Shown here: positions 37,712 to 46,277 of the stretch, one piece after another
Numbering within the stretch: the stretch's first letter is position 1
How the letters are laid out: the number at the start of each line of letters is the position of its first letter
Assembly (NCBI RefSeq): GCF_026914285.1
Contig: NZ_CP113864.1
Span: forward strand, 1,395,001 to 1,459,000
Source: Caldicellulosiruptor naganoensis
Lineage (GTDB): Bacteria > Bacillota > Thermoanaerobacteria > Caldicellulosiruptorales > Caldicellulosiruptoraceae
DNA length: 64,000 bases
Reading direction: 5' to 3'
Notes under the pieces: generated by a model
Seen by the model: only the letters and a program-made list of their open reading frames with translations
Database searches by the model: none
Told to the model about the DNA's origin: nothing
Position numbers and translations under genes: made by a program

Positions 37712-39415
37712 ATGTTTGTCAAAATTACTAATGCTGGCGGTTATCAGTATGTTAGGTTAGTCGAAAATTACCGTGAAAATGGTAAAGTAAAGCAAAGAGT
37801 ACTATTTAACTTTGGTAGACTTGATATTCTCAAAGATGACCCCGCTTTTAAAAACATTGTAAAAAAACTATCTGATATTGTCGCTGAAACAACTACTGAG
37901 AATGCAAAAGCTGTTACTATTGAATCTGAAGAAGATATTTCGGATGCAGTTGTAAAAAACTGGGGATACATTGTATACAGAAAGTTATGGCAGGAGCTTG
38001 AAATTGATAAGTTTTTAAAAGGGAAAGCAGCAAAAGAGAGAAAGATAAAATTTGATGTAGACAAAGTAAGTTTTTTAATGACCATACAGAGATTGATAGA
38101 GCCAATGAGCAAACTAAGAACTTATCATCAGAGAAGCAAATATTTTGGATTTGAAGAGGATATAGATTTGAATCAATTGTACAGGTGTTTAGATTTTCTT
38201 GACAGTGTAAAAGAAGATTTAGAGACATACCTGTATCAGAGAAATAAAGACTTATTTAAGATGGTAGTTGATGTAGTGTTTTATGATGTGACGACAATAT
38301 ACTTTGAGAGTTGTAGAGCGGATGAACTTAAAAATTTTGGGTTTAGCAAAGACAACAAGGTAAATGAAGTGCAAGTTGTATTAGGGCTTTTGGTGGACAA
38401 AGAAGGCAGACCGATAGGGTATGAACTTTTTCCTGGTAATACGATAGATAGCAAGACGATGGTAAAGATACTGAGGAAGCTGAAGGAAAAATTTAGTATA
38501 GATAAGATAATAATAGTAGCAGACAAAGGGCTTAACAGCAGAATAAATTTAAAGATGATAAAAGAAGCTGGGTACGACTATATAGTAGCAAGCAGATTAA
38601 AGAATGCAAGTAAAGAAATTTTAGATGAAGTTTTTAATGAAGAAGGATATAAAAGACTTGATGGCAAAAGATGTTTGAATGCTGAAGAAATTTATGGTGA
38701 TGAATTCAAATATAAGGTATTGGAAAGAACAAATATTGTCAAGGATGAAGAGGGTAAAGAGTTCAAAATAGAAGAGAATTTGATAATAACGTATTCAAGC
38801 AAGAGAGCCAAGAAAGACAAAGAAGACAGAGAGAGATTGGTAAGAAAAGCCAAAGAGCTTTTAGAGAACAAAGGAAGCATAACAGCCTTAGAAAAGAAAG
38901 GTGCAAGGAAATATTTGAAGAAGAAATCAAAATCAGAAGAATATGTATTGGATGAGGAAGCGATAAAACGAGATGAGAAATTTGACGGTTATTATGCAAT
39001 TCAAACGAGCAAAAAGGATATGGATGTAGAAGAGGTTTTAGGAGCATATCACGATTTATGGAAGATAGAACAGTCATTCAGAGTAATGAAAAGCTGTTTA
39101 GAAGTGCGACCGATATATCACTTTACAGAAAGCAGAATAAAAGGACATTTTGTGATATGTTTTTTGGCATTTTTACTGCAAAGGACATTGGAATATATTT
39201 TGAGGAGAAAAGGTAAAGGAATAAGTAGTGAAAGGATAATGGAAGCAATATATTCAATGAACTTTTTTGAAATAGAGATAAAAGGGAAGAAATATTTGAT
39301 AAAGCAAAGAATTGAGGGAGGAGCTGGAGATATACTGAATGTAATAAAGATAAAGGGTCCAAAAAACTTCATGACATATGAGGAAGGCTTAGAATTTATT
39401 GGTATTAGCAAATGA
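37712..39415 (+). CDS. IS1634-family DDE transposase
   Basis: 567 residues. IS4-superfamily catalytic core: first Asp in VFYDVTTIYFES near residue 192, second Asp in IIIVADKGLNSRI near 270, and the Glu motif WKIEQSFRVMKSCLEVRPIYHF near 450 with the characteristic Y/H-R-K spacing. The N-terminus MFVKITNAGGYQYVRLVE is typical of the family. ATG 37712 lies seven bases after AAGGAG. An upstream in-frame start at 37673 precedes the promoter -10 and is unlikely. No stop or frameshift, so it could be active. An inverted repeat TGACAAAAT/ATTTTGTCA (39421-39448) follows the stop. Confidence 0.92.
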   Translation: MFVKITNAGGYQYVRLVENYRENGKVKQRVLFNFGRLDILKDDPAFKNIVKKLSDIVAETTTENAKAVTIESEEDISDAVVKNWGYIVYRKLWQELEIDKFLKGKAAKERKIKFDVDKVSFLMTIQRLIEPMSKLRTYHQRSKYFGFEEDIDLNQLYRCLDFLDSVKEDLETYLYQRNKDLFKMVVDVVFYDVTTIYFESCRADELKNFGFSKDNKVNEVQVVLGLLVDKEGRPIGYELFPGNTIDSKTMVKILRKLKEKFSIDKIIIVADKGLNSRINLKMIKEAGYDYIVASRLKNASKEILDEVFNEEGYKRLDGKRCLNAEEIYGDEFKYKVLERTNIVKDEEGKEFKIEENLIITYSSKRAKKDKEDRERLVRKAKELLENKGSITALEKKGARKYLKKKSKSEEYVLDEEAIKRDEKFDGYYAIQTSKKDMDVEEVLGAYHDLWKIEQSFRVMKSCLEVRPIYHFTESRIKGHFVICFLAFLLQRTLEYILRRKGKGISSERIMEAIYSMNFFEIEIKGKKYLIKQRIEGGAGDILNVIKIKGPKNFMTYEEGLEFIGISK

Positions 39416-39495
39416 TGTAGTGACAAAATTGAGGTCCATATTTTGTCAATCCCAGTCCTCCCAAGCTTTTTGAGCTTCAAACTGACAAAGTCAAG

Positions 39496-39672
39496 ATTAT
39501 TTAGGAATCTGAAAGAACTGGCGTGAGAATACAGACGTTTGTCTCTTTATCTTTTCAGAAAATATGGCATTAAAATAAGCGAAAACACAATAAAGTCAGT
39601 TCTTAAAAGAAATGCTGTTACCTGGGAAAAACAAGAAAGACAAAAAAGGGTGAAAGAAGTTTATATGATTAT
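39496..39672. repeat. Right copy of the 177-bp target duplication
   Basis: Identical base for base to 37337-37513. The bases just outside differ (C versus G before, C versus G after), so the duplication is exactly 177 bp and the element ends are set without ambiguity. Confidence 0.95.
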
Positions 39673-40367
39673 GAAGCTCTCATTCCATTTTCTGAGTTTC
39701 AACTTGATACAAAGCATCTTTTAGACAAAGACAGCCTTCCTGAAGAAGTATACGAACATATGAAAAAACACAATTTACCTTGCTATGAGTGGAACATGAT
39801 AGATATTGCAACAAGAGCAAGATTTACAGCTTACTCCTATGAAATTTCATCTGCTTTTGGCTTCATGTTTGTATCTTTGGTTGCTTTATGGTTAAGAACA
39901 CATAATGTAAGAAATCCAATAAAAACCCGATTGGACAATGGAGAAGAATTTTGCGGAGGAAGTGAAAGAAAGCTAAAGGAGTGGAATAAGATGTTTTCTA
40001 TTTTAGGAGTAGAACTAAATCCTATTCCACCAAGAGCAAAACATCTTATGGGGGTAATTGAAAATTCACATCGAGCAGATGACGAATATTTGGCAATAGA
40101 TTCATGCTGAGAGATGTAAAAACAAAGAAGAATTTGTTCAGAGAGCTCAAAGGTGGCAGGATACGTGGAACTTTTTTAGACCTCATAATTGTAAAGGAAT
40201 GAATGGGAGGACACCATTTGAAAAGTTCATAAATTCGAAATCTTTGGCCTCCTCCCACGTTTTTCAGTTTCCTACGTTACTTCTTGAGGACATTCTGAAG
40301 AAAGTAGGTACTTTCTATTCTCTGTTCTGTAATAAATTAGGTGGTAAATATGTCTTCACCAAGTGCC

Positions 40368-40382
40368 TTTCTGTGTAAAAAC
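40368..40382. repeat. Right 15-bp direct repeat flanking the outer insertion sequence
   Basis: TTTCTGTGTAAAAAC, identical to 36925-36939. The stop codon of the ancestral outer transposase frame falls inside it. Confidence 0.7.
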
Positions 40383-40385
40383 GCA

Positions 40386-40448
40386 AAAAGGGTGTGACTA
40401 AGACCTTCATTGTTTCCAGAAAGTAGGACTTAGTCACACCCTTCTTCT
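40386..40448. terminator. Strong bidirectional terminator after speB
   Basis: A perfect 15-bp stem, AAGGGTGTGACTAAG (40388-40402) with its complement at 40429-40443, and a 26-nt loop. T-rich tracts follow on both strands. It ends the speE-speB transcript on minus and can block read-through from the insertion sequences on plus. The stretch 40383-40470 has nothing else. Confidence 0.9.
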
Positions 40449-40470
40449 TTTCTATACAACCTTTTTATCT

Positions 40471-41325
40471 TTAGCCAAGTAAAAGAATAAGTTCTCGTAC
40501 AATCTTTGCTGCAAGAAGAGATGTTCTATCTGAAATATCATAATAAGGAGAAACTTCTACAATATCTGCACCTATAATATCAAGGTCCTTCATTTTTAAG
40601 ATTATTTCCAAAAACTGAGAAGAGGTAAGTCCTCCTGGTTCAGGGGTTCCGGTGCCAGGTGCAAATGCCGGGTCAACAACGTCAATGTCAATTGATAAAT
40701 ATATTTTTTTGTTTTGTAGTTTCGGAAGAACTTCAAAGAGCTTTTCCATTTCGTAAATGAAAAATATATTGCTGTTTTCTTTTGCAAACAAAATTTCATC
40801 TTCTGAACCAGATCTTATACCAAATTGGTATAGATTTTTAAACTCGATTACTTCACCAGCCCTTCTCATAACTGTTGCATGAGAAAGTTTCTCGCCCATA
40901 TAGTCGTCTCTCATATCAGCATGAGCGTCAAAGTGTAAAACAACAAGTTCATCATACATCTCCTTTGCTGCTTTTATGAGAGGAAAACTTATAAGATGCT
41001 CCCCACCCAAGAAAATAGGAATTTTATCATCTTGAAATACTTTTTTACCAAACTCGAATATTATGTCGATGCACTTATCTACATTTCCAAAAGGGAGTTC
41101 TAAATCTCCCATATCGCAAAAAACTTTATTAAAGAGGTTTTTGTTCTGATATACTGAATATTCTTCAAGTCCACTTGATACTTCTCTTATTTTGCTCGGT
41201 CCAAAACGTGAACCAGGTTTGAAACTTACTGTAAAGTCCAAAGGTATTCCAGCAAGTACAACTTTACTGTTCAGATAATCTTCAGATGAGCACAGGAAAG
41301 AGTTCTTATACAGCTTAAAGTTCAT
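40471..41325 (-). CDS. speB: Agmatinase (ureohydrolase family)
   Basis: Hydrolyses agmatine to putrescine and urea with a binuclear Mn centre. 284 residues. Metal ligands in FLGGEHLISFP, HFDAHADMRDDY and SIDIDVVDPAFAPGTGTPEP. The C-terminus has DIIGADIVEVSPYYD. The 11-bp gap from speE indicates an operon that makes putrescine and then spermidine. An arginine decarboxylase to supply agmatine is not in the window. Confidence 0.92.
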   Translation of the reverse strand: MNFKLYKNSFLCSSEDYLNSKVVLAGIPLDFTVSFKPGSRFGPSKIREVSSGLEEYSVYQNKNLFNKVFCDMGDLELPFGNVDKCIDIIFEFGKKVFQDDKIPIFLGGEHLISFPLIKAAKEMYDELVVLHFDAHADMRDDYMGEKLSHATVMRRAGEVIEFKNLYQFGIRSGSEDEILFAKENSNIFFIYEMEKLFEVLPKLQNKKIYLSIDIDVVDPAFAPGTGTPEPGGLTSSQFLEIILKMKDLDIIGADIVEVSPYYDISDRTSLLAAKIVRELILLLG

Positions 41326-41336
41326 CCATTTCCCCT

Positions 41337-42164
41337 CTACTCAATGATTTTTTGAACAAACGTAGGTAGCGCAAAAAGTGCTTTGTGAAGCTCAGGATTA
41401 TAATACTTTGTGTCGATTTTCTTGATCTTTGAAATATCTACCTCAAGCGGGTCGTATTTTTTAGAACCCATTGTAAAACTCCAAAGTCCGCTCGGATATG
41501 TTGGAATAAAACCAAGATATAGCCTTGCTATTGGAAAGATTGATTTTATTGAGTGAAATACGTTTCTTATTAAATCTTGATCATAAAAAGGAGACTCTGT
41601 TTGCGCAACGAAAAGTCCATCCTCTTTGAGGCATTCATACACTGCTTGGTAAAAGTTGCTCTCAAATAATCCCACAGCTGGACCAACAGGGTCGGTTGAG
41701 TCAACTATTATAACATCAAACATATTTTTATTTTCTGATACAAATTTTATTCCATCTGTGATTATAACCTCTGCTCTCTTGTCATCAAGTGCACAGCTTA
41801 TCTCAGGAAGATATTTTTTACTTGCTTCAATTACTTCTTCATCAATCTCTACCAAATATGCTTTTTCTACCTCTTCATGCTTTAATATTTCTCTTATAAC
41901 TCCGCCGTCTCCACCACCAATAACCGCAACCTTTTTGGGATTGGGATGAGTAAATAGAGGAACATGAGCTATCAGTTCATGATAACAAAATTCATCAGCA
42001 ATTGTTGTCTGGACAGCTCCGTCCAAGACAAGCATCTTGCCAAATTGCTTTGTTTCAAGTATCGCCAGATCTTGATATTTCGTTTTGGCTGTGTAAATAG
42101 TCTTTGTTATTTTGCATGTAAACCCTAAATCTGGAGTTTGTTGCTCAATAAACCACAATTCCAT
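41337..42164 (-). CDS. speE: Spermidine synthase
   Basis: Transfers aminopropyl from decarboxylated S-adenosylmethionine to putrescine, giving spermidine and methylthioadenosine. 275 residues. Rossmann motif [18 protein letters not shown] near residue 80, catalytic region [18 protein letters not shown] near 155. ATG 42164 gives the typical MELWFIEQQ start, but GGAGG is 18 bases away. An in-frame TTG at 42173 has a 9-base gap and may be the true start. Confidence 0.93.
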   Translation of the reverse strand: MELWFIEQQTPDLGFTCKITKTIYTAKTKYQDLAILETKQFGKMLVLDGAVQTTIADEFCYHELIAHVPLFTHPNPKKVAVIGGGDGGVIREILKHEEVEKAYLVEIDEEVIEASKKYLPEISCALDDKRAEVIITDGIKFVSENKNMFDVIIVDSTDPVGPAVGLFESNFYQAVYECLKEDGLFVAQTESPFYDQDLIRNVFHSIKSIFPIARLYLGFIPTYPSGLWSFTMGSKKYDPLEVDISKIKKIDTKYYNPELHKALFALPTFVQKIIE

Positions 42165-42215
42165 CTCAGCCAATTTTTTTAACCTCCTCACTTTAAACTT
42201 TAAACAACAGTGAAT

Positions 42216-42244
42216 ATATTACAATATCCTTTTCAAGAATTCAA
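42216..42244 (-). promoter_or_regulatory. Probable sigma-A promoter of speE-speB
   Basis: Minus-strand TTGAAT (42239-42244), 17-bp spacer, TAATAT (42216-42221), about 50 bp before the speE start. Confidence 0.55.
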
Positions 42245-42248
42245 GTTA

Positions 42249-43064
42249 TTAATTTTTTCTTCCAAGTTCATCGATATATTTTAACATTTTATTCTTTTCA
42301 ATGACTTGGGAAAATGATATATATTCAGAAGCAAAGTTTAATGCCGTTACAATAAATAAAGTCACCCAAACCAAAACACTGTTAGTATTCACACTATAAA
42401 TGTCGCTTACGATTAAGAAAAATATATAGCCTATCACATTTGAACCTGCATCGCCCAGCATATATATCTCTTTAATATCACCAATAAAAACAGGTATTAA
42501 TAAAATTAAAAGCGAAATGTAAAAAGGAACCCAACTGATAAAAATTCCAAGGAGTGCCAAGAAGATAAATAGAGCTTTTATACACCTGCCTGGTCGCAAA
42601 TCAAAGAGATTAAACAAGTTAATACAGAGTGCCCCAAAAACGGTATATAAAAGAGATCTAAAAATATCCTGGGTTATATAAACACTCCCAATCAAAAGTA
42701 CAATAGGAATTAATGTCATCTTTATAAGTCCAGTTGAAACCTCACTGTCTTTCAAAAGCCTTTTGAAATGTCCTCTGAACCCTTTGCTTTTGTCATCACC
42801 AAATATATCATCAATAAAACCTACTATTGAGATTGACAAAAAACTCAGAAAAACCACTAAATAATTTGTTTTTTTAACATTGACGTACTCTAAAAAAGTG
42901 AAAAAGGCTAATACAGTTCCAAGTACAATGCCTATGCAACATGGAATCTTTTTACCTTTATAATTTTGTTTGAGTAGCTTGTTTTTCTTTTTCAAATATT
43001 TGGTTGAAATACACAGTAACAGAATCTCAATTAACATTGACAGAAGAAGCTGAAATATATAAAT
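42249..43064 (-). CDS. MraY/WecA-like polyprenyl-phosphate sugar-1-phosphate transferase
   Basis: About 271 residues with some nine hydrophobic segments. Family motifs: GFIDDIFGDDKSKGFRGH near residue 80, NLFNLFDLRPGRCIK near 150, and MLGDAGSNVIGY near 200. It would join an activated amino-sugar phosphate to undecaprenyl phosphate; sugar unknown. GGAGG at 43075-43079 is followed after ten bases by ATT 43064, with no ATG, GTG or TTG close by. The next in-frame ATG is 43037, inside the first helix, and ATG 43103 lies within the GT2 gene. The start is therefore uncertain. Confidence 0.8.
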   Translation of the reverse strand: MYIFQLLLSMLIEILLLCISTKYLKKKNKLLKQNYKGKKIPCCIGIVLGTVLAFFTFLEYVNVKKTNYLVVFLSFLSISIVGFIDDIFGDDKSKGFRGHFKRLLKDSEVSTGLIKMTLIPIVLLIGSVYITQDIFRSLLYTVFGALCINLFNLFDLRPGRCIKALFIFLALLGIFISWVPFYISLLILLIPVFIGDIKEIYMLGDAGSNVIGYIFFLIVSDIYSVNTNSVLVWVTLFIVTALNFASEYISFSQVIEKNKMLKYIDELGRKN

Positions 43065-43068
43065 CTTT

Positions 43069-43737
43069 TTACAACCTCCATCTCTTAGAAATAAAAACTG
43101 CAAATATGTCCTTCAGCTGATGCAATTTATGTAAAAGGTCTTGAATACTTTTCCCCTTCTCGTCATGAGTAAAGTCAAATGGGACTTCTATAATCTCATA
43201 ACCTCTTTTTAGAAAGTCAATTAACATTGAAACCTCTACACCGTAGCCCTTAGGAATATTTTCAATCTTTTCAATTGCAGAAAACGGAATTATTCTTTGC
43301 CCACTCAGAGGATGCTCTATTGTTTTACCAGTATAAAATTTTACAACATACTTGGCAAAAGCTTTTACAACTCCAAAGCCTCTTTTTTTAACATTTATAG
43401 GATATCCTATAATAATAGCATCACGGTCCAGAGTTATATTGTTTAAGAACTTTTCAATACTCTTTTTATCGACTCTTAAATCACTGTCTAATAGCACTAC
43501 TGTATCGTATTTTTCTTTTTTCAAACTCTCAAACGCAGTTTTCAAAGCCGCACCTTTTCCTTTGTTTTCACAATGCCTTAATAACATACACTTATCATTT
43601 GAAAGCCTTATTTTTTCCTTAGAACCATCGTCAACTACAATTATTCTGGCTATAAAAGAAAAACCGGATAAAATTTCTATCAAGTTGTAGAAAGATACAG
43701 GAGGATTATAAGCAGGAATTATCACAGCCACTTTCAA
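43069..43737 (-). CDS. Family 2 glycosyltransferase
   Basis: 222 residues, GT-A fold: VAVIIPAYNPP at the N-terminus, IIVVDDGSKEK near 34, NKGKGAALKTAFE near 58 and the DXD-like LLDSDLRVD near 82. Resembles dolichol-phosphate-mannose/UDP-glucose-type transferases (HPLSGQRIIPFSAIEKI). No C-terminal membrane helix. The acceptor may be the lipid-linked product of the adjacent MraY-like enzyme. Confidence 0.87.
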   Translation of the reverse strand: MKVAVIIPAYNPPVSFYNLIEILSGFSFIARIIVVDDGSKEKIRLSNDKCMLLRHCENKGKGAALKTAFESLKKEKYDTVVLLDSDLRVDKKSIEKFLNNITLDRDAIIIGYPINVKKRGFGVVKAFAKYVVKFYTGKTIEHPLSGQRIIPFSAIEKIENIPKGYGVEVSMLIDFLKRGYEIIEVPFDFTHDEKGKSIQDLLHKLHQLKDIFAVFISKRWRL

Positions 43738-43772
43738 AACTTTTCTTCCTCTCTTTTTTTAGATCAAAATCT

Positions 43773-44720
43773 TCATTGTGATATCAAGGTGGCATTTTGA
43801 TATTTTTCAAACTCAATAAGTAAGCTTGTCTTTCTTTTTTCTAAAGCTTTTTTAGCATCCTCAATACTTAGAAAATTTGAAGGAATTATAGAAGTTGCTT
43901 CTTTTTTAGTGCCATAATTTCCGCTATTTCCTCTGATTAACTCAATTAAAGATATTTTACCACTAATTTCGTCAACATTGTCAACTGTACTTAACCCCAT
44001 ATTTTTGTAATATTCACAATAATTTACTTCACTATACGATTGCTGGACTCCTATCACGTTTAAATTGTTTATGTTATTGAAAGATTCAATTATCTTCCTG
44101 TCAAGTTTATCAAAGTTGTCAGCTTGACGAGTATTACCACCAGCTAAGATAATAGTATCTGATATTCCTGACGAAAGTATATTCACTTCTATAAATCTCT
44201 TTTCAATAAGATCTGTTACCAAATTGCTTTTTATATCAAAGACAGAATATATGACAATGCCTTCTATAGCTTTATCAGGAAATTTATATCCACTATAATC
44301 AACTGAATTCTCTCTTTCGATGTTTAAAAATGAACTTTTTATTCTTATAATTTTATTTATTTTAACCCCGCTTTTTCTCAAAAAATCTATTAAATCGTTG
44401 TACGAATAATCTGTAGAAGTAATTACAATAGTCACAGATGAATCAATTTTTCCCATTTTAAGATAGGCATTTACAAGCGCATTATTTATCTTGCCTTGCT
44501 GAACAATCTGGTTTTTGTATTCATCAATCTCTTTTAAGAGTCTGTCATTTTCTCTCTTCAAAGCTACCAGATTTTTGTCGATTATATTTAGCTGCTGTTG
44601 AAACTGTTTTTGAACGAACTTCTCGCTATTTAGCGAAAAGCCTATTATAATTCCCACACCTAAAGTTACAAATATAGAAGCAATAGTTATTATAAAGTAT
44701 CTTACTCCTATTCCGTTCAT
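43773..44720 (-). CDS. MctB/SteB-family (copper transporter family) envelope protein
   Basis: 315 residues. One N-terminal membrane helix (about 8-28, ITIASIFVTLGVGIIIGF), then a coiled coil (about 35-75) and an extracytoplasmic domain. The layout matches MctB (Rv1698) and SteB of actinobacteria, which always pair with SteA. MctB was described as a copper-efflux channel, while SteB supports cell separation; the pairing here with steA beside rodA and min genes favours the division role. Confidence 0.8.
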   Translation of the reverse strand: MNGIGVRYFIITIASIFVTLGVGIIIGFSLNSEKFVQKQFQQQLNIIDKNLVALKRENDRLLKEIDEYKNQIVQQGKINNALVNAYLKMGKIDSSVTIVITSTDYSYNDLIDFLRKSGVKINKIIRIKSSFLNIERENSVDYSGYKFPDKAIEGIVIYSVFDIKSNLVTDLIEKRFIEVNILSSGISDTIILAGGNTRQADNFDKLDRKIIESFNNINNLNVIGVQQSYSEVNYCEYYKNMGLSTVDNVDEISGKISLIELIRGNSGNYGTKKEATSIIPSNFLSIEDAKKALEKRKTSLLIEFEKYQNATLISQ

Positions 44721-44726
44721 CTCATC

Positions 44727-45842
44727 TTACCTCAAGATTACTCTTAGTTTTAACTGAATCAAATAGAAAAAATATTGAAAAGGTGGAGTGACCATTAAAA
44801 TTGCCAATATAGGAATCAAAGCAGAAAGTAACAAAATCCCTATATATTTAAGACTTACCTTTTCTGTGTAGAGTTTTGACACACCCCTCGCATCTACAAG
44901 TTTTGACCCAATTTTTAGCCTTACTAAAAATGTGCTTGACATACCTTTACGACCCTTTTCCAAAAAATCAAGCATACTGCTATGTGAACCAACTGAGACT
45001 ATCAGCTCAGCACCTTTTTCATAAGCCAAAAGCAAAGCTACATCCTCACTTGTTCCAGGACATGCAATAACTTTAGCGTTAAGTCCCAAAGTTTTGATGC
45101 GTTCCAAACCTGGTGCATACCCGTTTGGATATGAGTGTACAATAATCTCATCGCACCTAAGAAGACTTTCCTCTGAGACACTGTCCATATCCCCAATTAT
45201 TATGTGAGGTTTGATCCTCTCCTCAAGAAGTGCATCTGCTGCTCCATCAACTGCTATTATTACTGGTTTTACTTCCATGATATAGTTTTTTATAGCTTTT
45301 ATATCTTTCTTAAAACTGCTACCTCTTGTAACAACAAGAACATGCCTCCCGGCAATTTTAGTCTGGATTTCAGGCATTTCAAATTGTCCCAATATAAAAC
45401 TTTTTTCTTTTTTCGCGTACTCTAAGGTGTTCTCTATAAAGTCTTCTAATAAGTTCTCCATTTCTTTAAAACTTTTTTGGTAATAACGTTCAAACTCCTC
45501 TTTTCTTAAGTACTTCGCCTGACATAAATACCTACCGTTGATATATATTTCATCTTCTTTGATTTCTAACAGATCTCCTTCTTTGATTTGGTTGAAGATG
45601 TCTTCGCCTAAGTCGTCGATAATTGTCACATCATGAGAAAGAAGAATCTTTGCTCCCAGCGCAGGAAATCTTCCTGTAAAAGATTTTGCACAATTTACTA
45701 CTATTTTTACCTTCTTTTCTAAGAGTGAATAAGCAGCGACCTCATCAATATCCTCATGCAATATCACCGGTATATCATCTGGTTTGAGACGCTTAACCAA
45801 ATTTTTGGTCTTTCTATCAATCTTAACCTTCCCTTTTATCAT
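44727..45842 (-). CDS. steA: SteA-family putative cytokinetic ring protein
   Basis: 371 residues. A thiamin-pyrophosphokinase-like nucleotide-binding core includes VIIAVDGAADALLEERIKPHIIIGDMDSVSE near residue 195-225, seen here as shorter elements such as HIIIGDMDS, then YPNGYAPGLER and CPGTSEDVALLLAYE. A C-terminal hydrophobic anchor lies near 335-358. In Corynebacterium SteA localises to the septum and partners SteB; here the SteB-like gene starts 6 bp downstream. Confidence 0.82.
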   Translation of the reverse strand: MIKGKVKIDRKTKNLVKRLKPDDIPVILHEDIDEVAAYSLLEKKVKIVVNCAKSFTGRFPALGAKILLSHDVTIIDDLGEDIFNQIKEGDLLEIKEDEIYINGRYLCQAKYLRKEEFERYYQKSFKEMENLLEDFIENTLEYAKKEKSFILGQFEMPEIQTKIAGRHVLVVTRGSSFKKDIKAIKNYIMEVKPVIIAVDGAADALLEERIKPHIIIGDMDSVSEESLLRCDEIIVHSYPNGYAPGLERIKTLGLNAKVIACPGTSEDVALLLAYEKGAELIVSVGSHSSMLDFLEKGRKGMSSTFLVRLKIGSKLVDARGVSKLYTEKVSLKYIGILLLSALIPILAILMVTPPFQYFFYLIQLKLRVILR

Positions 45843-46267
45843 TATTTATCACTCTTATTTTTCTGAAGTTTTGGATTAACAATCTCACGCCATGAGAGGT
45901 CTCCTCTGTCCAGTGCCTTTATTAAAAGTTCTGCTGTTGCTATATTTGTTGCAAGTGGAATATTGTGCACATCACAAAGCCTCAAAAGAGCATTTACATC
46001 TGGTTCATGTGGCTGTGCTGTCAATGGATCTCTTAAAAATATAACCATATCTATTTGGTTGTATGCAATCAAAGAACCTATTTGCTGATCACCACCAAGT
46101 GGTCCCGGCAAAAATCTATGAACTTCAAGTCCAGTTGCTTCTTGAATTAGTCTTCCTGTTGTACCTGTTGCATACAGTGTATGTTTTGATAGTATGAATT
46201 TGTACGCTATGGCAAACTGAACCATAAGCTCTTTCTTTTTGTCATGCGCAATAAGTGCTATATTCAT
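45842..46267 (-). CDS. mgsA: Methylglyoxal synthase
   Basis: Converts dihydroxyacetone phosphate to methylglyoxal and phosphate. 141 residues with [33 protein letters not shown] (catalytic Asp) and [18 protein letters not shown] 46267 follows GAGGTG; an in-frame GTG at 46276 is too close to that site. The stop overlaps the steA start codon. Confidence 0.93.
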   Translation of the reverse strand: MNIALIAHDKKKELMVQFAIAYKFILSKHTLYATGTTGRLIQEATGLEVHRFLPGPLGGDQQIGSLIAYNQIDMVIFLRDPLTAQPHEPDVNALLRLCDVHNIPLATNIATAELLIKALDRGDLSWREIVNPKLQKNKSDK

Positions 46268-46277
46268 CCTCTTCACC

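Larger units (their letters stand above)
37514..39495 (+). mobile_element. IS1634-type insertion sequence, apparently intact
   Basis: 1,982 bp bounded by perfect 16-bp inverted repeats: CTTGACTTTGTCAGTT at 37514-37529, inverse at 39480-39495. It is directly flanked on both sides by the same 177-bp sequence of the outer element. The one gene is a full-length DDE transposase with its own promoter. Very long, variable target duplications are a known property of IS1634-family elements, which agrees with the transposase type. Leader 37530-37711 holds the promoter and no other gene. Confidence 0.9.
36940..40367 (+). mobile_element. Degenerate IS481-like insertion sequence, split by a second element
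   Basis: Bounded by 15-bp direct repeats and imperfect terminal inverted repeats: GGTGTAAAGATATTTACCAC at 36947-36966 and the inverse of a 17/20 match at 40341-40360, each seven bases from the end. Without the inner element and one copy of its 177-bp duplication it would be 1,269 bp. It encodes one DDE transposase, now broken by a stop and several frameshifts. The element sits between the divergent-facing ends of the speE-speB terminator and the carboxyltransferase promoter. Confidence 0.75.
37112..40378 (+). pseudogene. Broken IS481-like transposase (interrupted by IS1634-type element)
   Basis: The N-terminal part (MNIIPYHEIRKISPEKAREL..) has a helix-turn-helix, NVSKTAKILGVSRATIRRAI, then an in-frame TAG at 37343-37345. 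Further on, an extra A near 37371 and another shift near 37490 displace the frame. After the inner element, the catalytic core resumes: FSEFQLDTKHLLD (first Asp), TRLDNGEEFCGG (second Asp), GVIENSHRADDEY (Glu), then a frameshift near 40100 before the tail QRWQDTWNFFRPHN. The restored frame would stop at 40376-40378, inside the right flanking repeat. The DDE triad is complete but the gene cannot make a full product. Confidence 0.8.

Noticed and set aside
37337-39672. The 177-bp repeats as a tandem segmental duplication unrelated to transposition
   Set aside because: They abut the exact ends of a complete element with perfect inverted repeats, and the outer gene reads continuously if the element and one copy are removed.
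43773-44720. True copper exporter
   Set aside because: The name comes from MctB; the sequence shows one helix, a coiled coil and an outer domain, with no copper-binding Cys/Met cluster that I can see, and the neighbours are division genes.
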